Assembly: GCF_009711715.1 (NCBI RefSeq)
Contig: NZ_VENF01000018.1
Location: forward strand, 1 to 57,558
Direction of reading: 5' to 3'
Length of the DNA stretch: 57,558 nucleotides
From: Methylophaga sp.
Lineage (GTDB): Bacteria > Pseudomonadota > Gammaproteobacteria > Nitrosococcales > Methylophagaceae
Under the pieces are notes generated by a model. That model was not told the origin of the DNA. It ran no database searches and saw nothing but the letters and a program-made list of their open reading frames with translations. The translations under genes were made by a program, and so were the position numbers. Of this stretch, positions 26,293 to 34,009 are shown in pieces. Position 1 is the stretch's first letter; every line of letters starts with the position of its first letter.

Positions 26293-27273
26293 ATGAAAAT
26301 ATTAGTATCCGGTGGCACAGGTTTTGTTGGACGAGCTCTGGTGTCACATCTGAGGGGAAACGGGCATGCTGTTTCTGCGTTGGTCCGTGAAGTCTCTTCA
26401 TCCTTGGAAGGGGAAGTGCCACAAATTATTTGCGGTGATCTTGTCGGTTTGTCAGATTCGCCCGTTCCATCTGGCGTGAAAGACGTCTGTGACATCAATA
26501 AACTCAGAACCGCTCTTGAAAATACTGACACGGTCATTCACACAGCAGCGCGGGTTCACGTGATGGATGATACCGCTGAAGAACCCCTTATCGAGTTTAG
26601 AAAAGTCAACACTGCTGCGACTCTGGGCCTAGCTCGTGAAGCCGCCAGAGCTGGTGTTAAACGGTTTATTTTTCTGAGTACCATTAAGGTTAACGGCGAA
26701 TCGACATATCCAGGTGAGCCTTTTTCAGAGCAAGATATTTGTAATCCTACTGACCCCTATGGCATTTCCAAATATGAAGCCGAGCAGGGCTTGCTGCAGA
26801 TTGCACAAAAGACTGGAATGGAGGTGGTAATTATCCGGCCACCATTGATTTATGGCCCCGGTGTTAAAGGCAATTTCGCCAGTATGATGCGCTGGGTGGG
26901 TAAGGGTATACCGCTACCCCTGGGCGCAGTTAATAACCAACGTTCTTTGCTGGCTTTGGAGAATCTGCTTGATTTTATTAACTGTTGTTTGGACCATCCG
27001 AAGGCAGCGAATGAAGTTTTCCTGTTATCCGATGGCCAGGATGTCTCGACGACTGAGTTAATACAAAAGCTTGCCCAGGCTCAGGGTAAAAAAGCCTGGT
27101 TGTTACCGGTTCCTGTCTCATTGATGAAACTTGCAGCGGATTTGCTGGGTAAACGTGATGTGGCGGATCGATTATTTGGCTCACTGCAGATCGACAATAG
27201 TAAAGCGTGTTTCAAGCTGAACTGGTCACCAGTTGTTTCGATGGATGAACAACTCAGGAAAATGTTGAAATAA
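26293..27273 (+). CDS. SDR-family nucleotide-sugar reductase/epimerase (WbpV/WreQ-like)
   Basis: The 326-residue SDR protein has the NAD motif VSGGTGFVGRALVSHL at its start and the catalytic YGISKYEAE near residue 156, with TIKVNGEST upstream. Enzymes of this look, encoded next to a small phosphoglycosyl transferase, often reduce UDP-4-keto-6-deoxy-GlcNAc to UDP-QuiNAc (WbpV, WreQ). A UDP-hexose 4-epimerase is the other possibility. With the WbpM-type dehydratase at 8563 the window would hold a complete two-step UDP-QuiNAc route, and the transferase at 27510 could load that sugar on undecaprenyl phosphate. A hairpin follows at 27277-27294 without a T tract. Confidence 0.8.
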   Translation: MKILVSGGTGFVGRALVSHLRGNGHAVSALVREVSSSLEGEVPQIICGDLVGLSDSPVPSGVKDVCDINKLRTALENTDTVIHTAARVHVMDDTAEEPLIEFRKVNTAATLGLAREAARAGVKRFIFLSTIKVNGESTYPGEPFSEQDICNPTDPYGISKYEAEQGLLQIAQKTGMEVVIIRPPLIYGPGVKGNFASMMRWVGKGIPLPLGAVNNQRSLLALENLLDFINCCLDHPKAANEVFLLSDGQDVSTTELIQKLAQAQGKKAWLLPVPVSLMKLAADLLGKRDVADRLFGSLQIDNSKACFKLNWSPVVSMDEQLRKMLK

Positions 27274-27509
27274 AGCACCAAACAACTGTTTGGTCCGGCA
27301 GGATTCCTGAACGATCTCCGACTTGTCATTATAATCCTCTGCCGACATCAGACAGGCTTGAGTGAAAGCATTGGAATTCTTTCGACCGCACTTGAAATGG
27401 CAAGGCTTATTGCGCCAATTTAGACTGAACATCAGAAACAAGCTCTACCTGAGAAGAGCGGCATCAGGTAACATCCCACACCATAAATTAATACTTAATT
27501 GGAACACTC

Positions 27510-28058
27510 TTGATCAGATTTTTTGATGTTGTTTTTTCATTTCTGGGGTTAATGCTGATGCTCCCCATTTTGCTGATAATTGCCGTTCTGGGTTTATTCG
27601 ATACAGGTTCACCTTTTTTCAGGCAACAGCGTGTTGGTCGATACAAGAAACCATTCACATTGGTGAAATTCCGGACCATGAAAGTCGATACAGCAGATAT
27701 GGCAAGCCATCTGGCCAGCCGTTCTTCAATTACACCATTGGGCAGTTTCCTGCGCCGAACTAAATTGGATGAGTTACCACAACTCTGGAATGTTTTGAAA
27801 GGGGAAATGAGTCTGGTTGGGCCACGGCCATGCTTGTATAGCCAGGAAGAACTAATATATGAGCGTGAGCAAAGGGGCGTCTTTAACGTCAGGCCGGGTA
27901 TCACAGGACTAGCTCAAATCAACGAAATAGATATGTCCACGCCAAAGTTGCTGGCTGATACGGATGCACAGATGCTAGCCAACCTGAGGCTGGAATCCTA
28001 TTTTTTCTTTCTATTTCACACGGTCATTGGCAAGGGCACCGGCGACAGGGTAAAGTAA
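27510..28058 (+). CDS. Short monotopic phosphoglycosyl transferase (initiating sugar transferase)
   Basis: The product transfers a sugar phosphate from a UDP-sugar to undecaprenyl phosphate and so starts repeat-unit assembly. It is 182 residues, the length of the small PglC-type enzymes. The start is TTG at 27510, behind TTGGAA. It has one N-terminal re-entrant membrane segment (VVFSFLGLMLMLPILLIIAV), then GSPFFRQQRVGR and KFRTMKVD. The catalytic region follows: LGSFLRRTKLDELPQLWNVL, MSLVGPRPCL and VRPGITGLAQIN. Asp-Glu in KLDELPQ is the catalytic dyad of the family. Pairing with the SDR gene upstream suggests QuiNAc, or a related HexNAc, as first sugar. Confidence 0.88.
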   Translation: MIRFFDVVFSFLGLMLMLPILLIIAVLGLFDTGSPFFRQQRVGRYKKPFTLVKFRTMKVDTADMASHLASRSSITPLGSFLRRTKLDELPQLWNVLKGEMSLVGPRPCLYSQEELIYEREQRGVFNVRPGITGLAQINEIDMSTPKLLADTDAQMLANLRLESYFFFLFHTVIGKGTGDRVK

Positions 28059-28067
28059 ATATGTTTT

Positions 28068-28085
28068 CCCCTGTTTTTACAGGGG
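28068..28085 (+). other. Perfect hairpin between the sugar transferase gene and rfbB
   Basis: CCCCTGT (28068-28074) pairs with ACAGGGG (28079-28085) around TTTT. No T tract follows, so a classic intrinsic terminator is not supported. It may still cause a pause or protect the 3' end of the upstream message. Confidence 0.35.
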
Positions 28086-28171
28086 GCCTAAAAACGTTGT
28101 TTGTGTTGACCACCATCTTTTTCGGTAATCTAGCGCTCATTGGCGCCACTATTTTAAATAAGCTATAAAAC

Positions 28172-29308
28172 ATGACAATTCTGGTAACCGGTGGAGCTGG
28201 TTTTATCGGCTCAAACTTTATTCTCGATTGGCTGGCTCAAAGTGATGAGCCTGTTATCAACCTCGACAAACTGACCTACGCGGGTAATGCCGAAAACCTG
28301 GCCTCTATTAACGAGGATGAGCGGTATACTTTCTCACATGGTGATATTGGTGATTCGAAGTTGGTCGCCAGACTGCTTGAACAGTACCAGCCCCGGGCGG
28401 TGCTAAACTTTGCGGCCGAGTCGCATGTCGATCGATCGATTCACGGCCCCGAGGACTTTATCGAGACCAATATTCTCGGCACCTTCAGATTGCTTGAAGC
28501 GGTACGCGCCTACTGGAATAAGCTTGAAGCGGATGCCAGAGCGGACTTTCGTTTTCTGCACGTCTCCACTGATGAGGTTTATGGCACCTTGGCACCAGAT
28601 GCTGATGCTTTTACGGAAATGCATCGCTATGAGCCCAACAGCCCGTACAGCGCTAGCAAGGCTTCGTCCGATCACCTGGTTCGCGCCTATCATCACACCT
28701 ACGGCCTGCCGGTTTTGACAACCAATTGTTCCAACAACTACGGTCCCTACCAGTTCCCTGAGAAGCTGATCCCGTTGATGATTCACAATGCTTTGGCGGG
28801 TAACCCCTTGCCTGTGTATGGTGACGGGCAGCAGATTCGGGACTGGCTCTATGTGGGCGATCACTGCAGCGCAATCCGCCGTGTGTTGGAAGCAGGTCGG
28901 GTCGGCGAAGTCTATAACATCGGTGGACTTAACGAAAAAGCCAACCTGGATATCGTCAATATCATCTGCGACTTGCTGGAAGAACTGGCGCCTGAAAATC
29001 CAAACTCCCGAACCTTAAGCTCGTCATTGCGAGCGCAGCGAAGCAATCCAGGCCATTCTCATGAAGATAAAGACGTGAATCCAGAAGGCTTTAAAAGCCT
29101 TATCACATTCGTCAAAGACCGCCCCGGCCATGACCGCCGTTATGCCATCAATGCCGACAAGATCAACAGCGAACTGAACTGGCAACCGGCTGAAACCTTT
29201 GAAACCGGTATCCGCAAGACCGTGCGTTGGTACCTGGATAATCAGGACTGGGTTGAACACATTGTCAGCGGTGAATACCGTGACTGGGTAAAACAACAGT
29301 ACGCATGA
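28172..29308 (+). CDS. rfbB: dTDP-glucose 4,6-dehydratase with an in-frame repeat insertion
   Basis: RfbB converts dTDP-glucose to dTDP-4-keto-6-deoxyglucose, the second step of dTDP-L-rhamnose synthesis. The NAD motif [13 protein letters not shown], the active-site [11 protein letters not shown] and the [15 protein letters not shown] stretch are intact. The product is 378 residues instead of about 355. The excess is an insert at about residues 281-305 ([19 protein letters not shown] and neighbours) encoded by a copy of dispersed repeat family C at 29022-29050 and flanking bases. The conserved [20 protein letters not shown] resumes right after it. The insert lies between two conserved blocks, probably in a surface loop, so activity may be kept. 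The stop overlaps the rfbD start (ATGA). Confidence 0.93.
   Translation: MTILVTGGAGFIGSNFILDWLAQSDEPVINLDKLTYAGNAENLASINEDERYTFSHGDIGDSKLVARLLEQYQPRAVLNFAAESHVDRSIHGPEDFIETNILGTFRLLEAVRAYWNKLEADARADFRFLHVSTDEVYGTLAPDADAFTEMHRYEPNSPYSASKASSDHLVRAYHHTYGLPVLTTNCSNNYGPYQFPEKLIPLMIHNALAGNPLPVYGDGQQIRDWLYVGDHCSAIRRVLEAGRVGEVYNIGGLNEKANLDIVNIICDLLEELAPENPNSRTLSSSLRAQRSNPGHSHEDKDVNPEGFKSLITFVKDRPGHDRRYAINADKINSELNWQPAETFETGIRKTVRWYLDNQDWVEHIVSGEYRDWVKQQYA
29022..29050. repeat. Repeat family C inside rfbB
   Basis: CGTCATTGCGAGCGCAGCGA starts at 29022 and continues AGCAATCCA. Related copies are in manB at 34556-34585 and 35467-35498. The element is palindromic (ATTGC near one end, GCAAT near the other) and here is read in frame as part of the dehydratase. 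Confidence 0.75.
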
Positions 29309-30330
29309 AGATTTTACTGCTGGGCGCAAATGGTCAGGTCGGCTGGGAATTGCAGAGATCGCTTTCAACCCTGGGAGAGCTTTCGGCACATGGCAGGGAC
29401 ACGGCAGATTTTGAAAACATGGCTGGATTGGCTGCTTTGGTTCACAAAGAAAAACCGGATGTTATCGTCAATGCCGCGGCCTACACAGCCGTAGACCAGG
29501 CAGAAACCGATGAAGAGCGCGCTTATAAAATCAATACCGAAGCTGTGGCTACACTGGCAGACGCTGCAAAAACAATTGATGCCTGCCTGATCCACTATTC
29601 AACCGACTATGTGTTTGATGGCACAAAACAAGGTCGTTACAGTGAAGAGGATATAACCAATCCGCAATCGGTTTACGGCAAAAGCAAGCGTGAAGGCGAG
29701 TTAGCCATTATAGATAGTGGCTGTCACTATTTTATTTTCAGAACCAGCTGGGTTTTCGCCTCTCGCGGCAACAATTTTGCCAAGACCATGATAAAACTGG
29801 CCTGTGAACGTGATGAACTGAAAGTGGTCGCCGATCAAATCGGCGCGCCGACCAGTGCCGAACTTATTGCCGATGTCACAGCTTTGGCCATCTACAATCT
29901 ATCCATGCTCGGTCATTCCGATCCCTTCGACTCAACTCAGGACACCTCCTCTTGTCATTCCGAGCGAAGCCGAGGAATCCCGTCATTCCCGCACAGGCGG
30001 GAATCCAGTCCGGAAAACTCTACGAACGACGACCTCAGCGGAATTTATCACCTAACTGCCAGCGGAGAGACCAGTTGGCATGGTTTTGCCAAGCATGTGA
30101 TTGCTTGTGCGGAAAAGCTGGGAATGAAATTTAAGGTCAAACCGGAAAACATCGCTCCAATTCCGACAGAGCAATTTCCACGTCCGGCTAAGCGTCCACT
30201 TAATTCAAGAATGGACACCCAAAAGTTACAATCCCTGCTGAATATCGAATTGCCGGACTGGCATTGGCATGTCGACAGGATGGTGACGGAATATGTGGAG
30301 AGTTGTGAGTGGGAAGTGGAAAGTCGGTAG
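29305..30330 (+). CDS. rfbD: dTDP-4-dehydrorhamnose reductase with an in-frame repeat insertion
   Basis: RfbD reduces dTDP-4-keto-L-rhamnose with NADPH, the last step to dTDP-L-rhamnose. The motifs [34 protein letters not shown] ([11 protein letters not shown]), STDYVFDG and YGKSKREGE are normal. The product is 341 residues against about 295-300. Residues about 202-240 are an insert ([20 protein letters not shown] and following) made from a degenerate family A copy, a family B copy and a family D copy. [18 protein letters not shown] resumes the normal fold. The last residues, SCEWEVESR, come from the left arm of the inverted repeat that brackets the next gene. Despite this the frame is open and all catalytic parts are present. 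Confidence 0.92.
   Translation: MKILLLGANGQVGWELQRSLSTLGELSAHGRDTADFENMAGLAALVHKEKPDVIVNAAAYTAVDQAETDEERAYKINTEAVATLADAAKTIDACLIHYSTDYVFDGTKQGRYSEEDITNPQSVYGKSKREGELAIIDSGCHYFIFRTSWVFASRGNNFAKTMIKLACERDELKVVADQIGAPTSAELIADVTALAIYNLSMLGHSDPFDSTQDTSSCHSERSRGIPSFPHRRESSPENSTNDDLSGIYHLTASGETSWHGFAKHVIACAEKLGMKFKVKPENIAPIPTEQFPRPAKRPLNSRMDTQKLQSLLNIELPDWHWHVDRMVTEYVESCEWEVESR
29919..30012. repeat. Repeats of families A, B and D nested inside rfbD
   Basis: A degenerate A copy (about 29919-29946) is followed by B (TTGTCATTCCGAGCGAAGCC from 29952) and D. In D, ATTCCCGC-ACAG-GCGGGAAT is a perfect hairpin within 29982-30006. Family D also occurs inverted at 45244-45265. All three are read in frame by rfbD. 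Confidence 0.75.
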
Positions 30331-30368
30331 TGGAGAATCGGCAATCTAAAATAGGGAGCGTAAGTTAG

Positions 30369-30408
30369 CTCCTTCCCACTCGAAGGGGGAAGGTTGGGAT
30401 GGGGGTGG
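30369..30408. repeat. Family E-like repeat
   Basis: The stretch starts CTCCTTCCCACTCGAAGGGG and continues with a G-rich half (GGTTGGGATGGGGGTGG). It resembles the element inside manB at 34600-34639 (CTCCCTCTCCCCTGGCGGGA, then GGTTGGGGTGAGGGGGG). Similarity is clear by eye but not perfect. Confidence 0.55.
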
Positions 30409-30526
30409 AACTTTCCACGCTGAAACTTGGGCTAGACAAACCCTAAACTGAACCTGAGCCCCCATTAGTGTTTGTGCTTTATTAACTGTGATTCGTTAAG
30501 AGTTGTTTTCAAGGATGGAGACGTAG

Positions 30527-30880
30527 ATGACAAAACCTCATGAAAGACTGGATGCCTGGATATATTCGATGCAATTGGTGAAAGAGATTTATAAGATGAC
30601 GGCGGGTTTCCCAGCCGAAGAACGTTTTGGACTAACGTCACAAATGCGGCGCGCCGCAGTGTCTATTCCGAGTAACATCGCTGAAGGTGCAGCTCGCAGT
30701 GGTGCCAGAGAATTTGCATATCACCTCAGTGTAGCCAGAGGTTCATTATCTGAACTGGAAACACAGACAAAGTTGGCAGAAATGTTAGGTTACGTTATAA
30801 AAACAGGCCATACTGATGAGCTATTTGATCGAGTAGGTAAGCTGCTGACTGGCTTACATAAAAAATGGAACAAAGCATGA
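30527..30880 (+). CDS. Four-helix-bundle protein (S23/IVS-encoded protein family)
   Basis: The 117-residue product is the small helical family first seen in intervening sequences of 23S rRNA genes and later in many dispersed copies. Signatures are [55 protein letters not shown] and [20 protein letters not shown]. The family has no settled function; structures show pentameric or monomeric four-helix bundles, and a distant likeness to the Avd protein of diversity-generating retroelements is known. It has its own GGAG ribosome site, ends overlapping the rfbA start, and interrupts an otherwise continuous rfbB-rfbD-rfbA-rfbC order. Together with the flanking inverted repeats this suggests it arrived as a separate unit. 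Confidence 0.85.
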   Translation: MTKPHERLDAWIYSMQLVKEIYKMTAGFPAEERFGLTSQMRRAAVSIPSNIAEGAARSGAREFAYHLSVARGSLSELETQTKLAEMLGYVIKTGHTDELFDRVGKLLTGLHKKWNKA

Positions 30881-31791
30881 GCCAACTCCCCACTTCCCAC
30901 TCCCCACTCCCGAGAAGAAAAGGCATTATTCTCGCCGGCGGTTCAGGCACACGTCTTTATCCTGCGACTCAAGCTATTTCCAAGCAGCTACTCCCGGTTT
31001 TTGACAAACCGATGATCTACTATCCGCTCTCTACATTGATGCTGGCGGATATTCGGGAAATCCTCATTATCTCAACTCCGGACGATACGCCACGCTTTAA
31101 ACATCTGCTCGGGGATGGCTCTCGATGGGGGCTGGATATTCAATATGAAGTACAGCCTTCACCGGATGGACTCGCCCAAGCATTTTTGATCGGTGAGGCC
31201 TTTCTTGACGGACATCCTTCCGCGTTGGTGCTGGGTGACAATATTTTTTATGGTCATTCGTTGGAGACATTACTTGAATCTGCCAACTCACGCTCAACAG
31301 GGGCAACGGTTTTTGCCTATCATGTGAAAGACCCTGAGCGTTACGGCGTGGCTGACTTTGATAAAAGTGGCAAGGTGCTCAGTATTGAGGAAAAACCAGC
31401 TAAACCCAAGTCCAATTACGCTGTAACGGGGCTGTATTTTTACGACGCACGTGTGGTGGAGTTTGCCAAGCAAATCAAGCCTTCAGCCAGAGGCGAGCTG
31501 GAAATCACCGATCTCAACAAGCTTTACTTAGAAAAAGGTGAACTTGCCGTCGAGAAAATGGGCCGCGGTTATGCTTGGTTGGATACCGGCACCCACGAAA
31601 GCCTGCTTGACGCAGCACAATTTGTCCAAACCATCGAGAATCGGCAGGGGCTCAAGATTGCCTGCCCTGAAGAGATTGCGCTCTGTAAAGGCTGGATTAG
31701 TACTGAGCAACTTGAAGAAATTGCCCAGCCTATGCTGAAGAACGGCTACGGTCAGTACCTGATGCAGGTCTTGCGCGAACACCGCAACTAA
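30877..31791 (+). CDS. rfbA: Glucose-1-phosphate thymidylyltransferase
   Basis: RfbA makes dTDP-glucose from dTTP and glucose-1-phosphate. The start at 30877 overlaps the stop of the four-helix-bundle gene (ATGA), giving 304 residues; an ATG at 30865 would add four. The core starts [20 protein letters not shown], followed by [31 protein letters not shown] and the [20 protein letters not shown] block. The N-terminal tail [12 protein letters not shown] is not conserved and is encoded by the right arm of the inverted repeat (30883-30910), so the native start seems to have been replaced. The catalytic core is complete. Confidence 0.94.
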   Translation: MSQLPTSHSPLPRRKGIILAGGSGTRLYPATQAISKQLLPVFDKPMIYYPLSTLMLADIREILIISTPDDTPRFKHLLGDGSRWGLDIQYEVQPSPDGLAQAFLIGEAFLDGHPSALVLGDNIFYGHSLETLLESANSRSTGATVFAYHVKDPERYGVADFDKSGKVLSIEEKPAKPKSNYAVTGLYFYDARVVEFAKQIKPSARGELEITDLNKLYLEKGELAVEKMGRGYAWLDTGTHESLLDAAQFVQTIENRQGLKIACPEEIALCKGWISTEQLEEIAQPMLKNGYGQYLMQVLREHRN

Positions 31792-31822
31792 CCCACTTAC
31801 CACTAACCCATTATCGACACAT

Positions 31823-32371
31823 ATGAAATCCACACCAACAGCTATCCCGGATGTACTGATTATCGAACCCGATGTGTTTGGCGATGATCGCGGCTTTTTT
31901 TTCGAGAGTTTTAATCGGAAAAAGTTTGAACAAGCCACCGGCAGACAAGTCGACTTTGTACAGGATAATCACTCTAAATCAGTGAAAGGTGTCCTCAGAG
32001 GCCTGCATTATCAGCTACCGCCTCACGCCCAGGGCAAGCTGGTCAGAGTCGTGCAGGGCGAAGTATTCGATGTTGCCGTAGATATTCGCAAAAGCTCACC
32101 ATCTTTTGGGCAGTGGGTGGGAGATATTCTCTCTGCAGAAAACAAAAAACAACTTTGGATTCCCGAAGGCTTTGCCCATGGTTTCTTAACCCTGAGCGAT
32201 ACAGCAGAGTTTGTTTACAAAACTACCGCTTACTACGCTCCAGAGAGTGAACGATGTATTACCTGGAATGATGCTGATCTGATGATTGACTGGCATATGC
32301 AAGGCAAACCGGCACTGTCCGGAAAGGACGCTATTGCACCGAAACTGGCTGATGCCGAGGTGTTTGAATGA
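31823..32371 (+). CDS. rfbC: dTDP-4-dehydrorhamnose 3,5-epimerase
   Basis: RfbC epimerises C3 and C5 of dTDP-4-keto-6-deoxyglucose. The 182-residue cupin-fold product has the normal length and motifs: PDVFGDDRGFFFESFNRKKF, FVQDNHSKSVKGVLRGLHYQ (with the catalytic His), VDIRKSSPSFGQWVG, PEGFAHGFLTLSDTAEFVYK and the Tyr-rich YYAPESERCITWND. It closes the rhamnose gene set, 31 bases after rfbA. No repeat insertion is present in this gene. Confidence 0.95.
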   Translation: MKSTPTAIPDVLIIEPDVFGDDRGFFFESFNRKKFEQATGRQVDFVQDNHSKSVKGVLRGLHYQLPPHAQGKLVRVVQGEVFDVAVDIRKSSPSFGQWVGDILSAENKKQLWIPEGFAHGFLTLSDTAEFVYKTTAYYAPESERCITWNDADLMIDWHMQGKPALSGKDAIAPKLADAEVFE

Positions 32372-32590
32372 GTCTGCTGCGCTGCAGGCCACAGAATCAG
32401 CTTAATTACAACCTATCTGGCCACTTGTAGTTTTGATATCATTTCGCGAATAATGACTGAGTTAATCGCTCAAATGTGACCCGGTAATTAGTCTTAATAT
32501 TCAAAACTCAGGATAATATCCAGTAATTGTTTGCTGGTTTTTCATGGACTGTCGGGCTGTCACTAAGCCCCTGAAATTGGTAATTATTTC

Positions 32591-34009
32591 ATGAAATTAA
32601 TTCCTACCATCTTATGCGGCGGCGCCGGGTCGCGATTGTGGCCTTTATCACGATCTCAGCACCCCAAACCTTTTATTAAGCTGAATGATGGGCAGAGCCT
32701 ATTGCAGAAAGCTTTCAAGCGCGGTTTACAACAGAATGATGTGGCTGAAGTTCTGACGGTGACCAACCGTGAACTGCTGTTTAAAACAGAAGATGAATAT
32801 CGCGCAATCAATTATCAGGAAGTCGATACTGCCTTCATATTAGAACCATTTGGTAAAAACACGGCTGCGGCAATTGCAGCGGCAGTTTTGAACGTAATCG
32901 AGAGTCATGGAAGAGATGCCGTTTTGTTGGTGCTGGCCGCTGATCATCTAATCGATAATACCGAGAGTTTCCGTGAAGCTGTGGATACTGCTACTGAACT
33001 CGCCGCACAAGGTAAATTGGTGACATTCGGCATAAAGCCTACAGCGCCTGAAACAGGTTATGGCTATATTCATGCTCAGGGGCATGAAGTACTTGAGTTT
33101 GTAGAAAAGCCCGACCTGATTACCGCTCAGGAATACGTTGATTCTGGTCAGTTTTTGTGGAATTCGGGCATGTTCTGTTTCAAAGCAGAAACAATGTATG
33201 AAGAAATGGCCAAGCTTTGCCCGGATATACTGGGACAAGTTGAAAAGTGTTTAGAACAGTCTCAAAAGGTTCAGGGCAACAAGGTCCGGCAAATTGAACT
33301 CAATGCAAAAATTTTCAAACACGTAGCAGAGGCCCCGATTGACATTGCTGTATTCGAAAAGTCCGAAAATATTGCTGTAGTGCCTTGTGATATAGGCTGG
33401 AGCGATATTGGCTCATGGGTAGCGATGGGTGAATTAACCACGCCTGATGACAACGGTAATCGCATTGATGGTAGAGCCCAACTATATGACACCAGAAATT
33501 GCTTTATCAGAAGCAAGAACCGACTTGTCGGCGCAGTAGGCCTGGAAAATGTCATCATCGTCGATACGGCCGATGCTTTGCTGGTCGCGCATGGCTCGAA
33601 AGCGCAGGAAGTAAAACACGTCTACACTGAGCTGAAAAAAATCGATCATGAATCGCACAAGCTTCATAAAACCGTTTACAGACCTTGGGGCAGTTTTACG
33701 GTTCTGGAAGAAGGGCCGCATTTCAAAATCAAGCGTATCGAAGTCAAGCCCCACTCAAGTCTAAGTTTGCAAATGCATCATCATCGCTCTGAGCACTGGG
33801 TGGTACTCAAAGGGGAGGCCCAAGTTGTTAACGGTGAACAGGCGATGACAATCAAAAGAGACCAATCAACATTTATTCCTGCAGGTCATAAGCATCGTCT
33901 CTGCAATGAGACAGACAATCCACTCGTTATCATTGAGGTACAAACCGGTAAATATGTCGGTGAAGATGATATCCTCCGATTTGAGGATAACTATGGCCGC
34001 TGCCAATAA
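32591..34009 (+). CDS. manC: Mannose-1-phosphate guanylyltransferase / mannose-6-phosphate isomerase
   Basis: This bifunctional enzyme forms GDP-mannose from mannose-1-phosphate and GTP and can also make mannose-6-phosphate. The 472-residue product has the pyrophosphorylase signature [17 protein letters not shown] and QHPKPFI at the start, LVLAADHLI and [14 protein letters not shown] in the middle, and a C-terminal cupin domain ([45 protein letters not shown]). The 220-base gap after rfbC may hold a promoter, but no clear hexamers were seen. Its end overlaps manB by 17 bases. It feeds GDP-mannose to gmd downstream. Confidence 0.94.
   Translation: MKLIPTILCGGAGSRLWPLSRSQHPKPFIKLNDGQSLLQKAFKRGLQQNDVAEVLTVTNRELLFKTEDEYRAINYQEVDTAFILEPFGKNTAAAIAAAVLNVIESHGRDAVLLVLAADHLIDNTESFREAVDTATELAAQGKLVTFGIKPTAPETGYGYIHAQGHEVLEFVEKPDLITAQEYVDSGQFLWNSGMFCFKAETMYEEMAKLCPDILGQVEKCLEQSQKVQGNKVRQIELNAKIFKHVAEAPIDIAVFEKSENIAVVPCDIGWSDIGSWVAMGELTTPDDNGNRIDGRAQLYDTRNCFIRSKNRLVGAVGLENVIIVDTADALLVAHGSKAQEVKHVYTELKKIDHESHKLHKTVYRPWGSFTVLEEGPHFKIKRIEVKPHSSLSLQMHHHRSEHWVVLKGEAQVVNGEQAMTIKRDQSTFIPAGHKHRLCNETDNPLVIIEVQTGKYVGEDDILRFEDNYGRCQ

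Larger units (their letters stand above)
30307..30902. repeat. Perfect 13-bp inverted repeat bracketing the four-helix-bundle gene
   Basis: GAGTGGGAAGTGG at 30307-30319 is matched exactly in inverted orientation at 30890-30902. Both arms sit in longer GT-rich and CA-rich tracts (30305-30333 and 30883-30910). The left arm encodes the last residues and the stop of rfbD, and the right arm encodes the first residues of rfbA. The 570 bases between hold a family E-like repeat and one small gene. Confidence 0.6.

Noticed and set aside
28068..28085. Intrinsic terminator after the sugar transferase gene
   Set aside because: The stem is perfect but no T tract follows on either strand, so it was listed only as a hairpin.
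28106..28131. Promoter for rfbB (TTGACC and TAATCT)
   Set aside because: The hexamers look fair but are only 14 bases apart, too short for a sigma-70 promoter.
33906..33992. Longer N-terminus for manB
   Set aside because: The extra 29 codons lie inside manC. The ATG at 33993 has a good ribosome site and starts the conserved [12 protein letters not shown] block.
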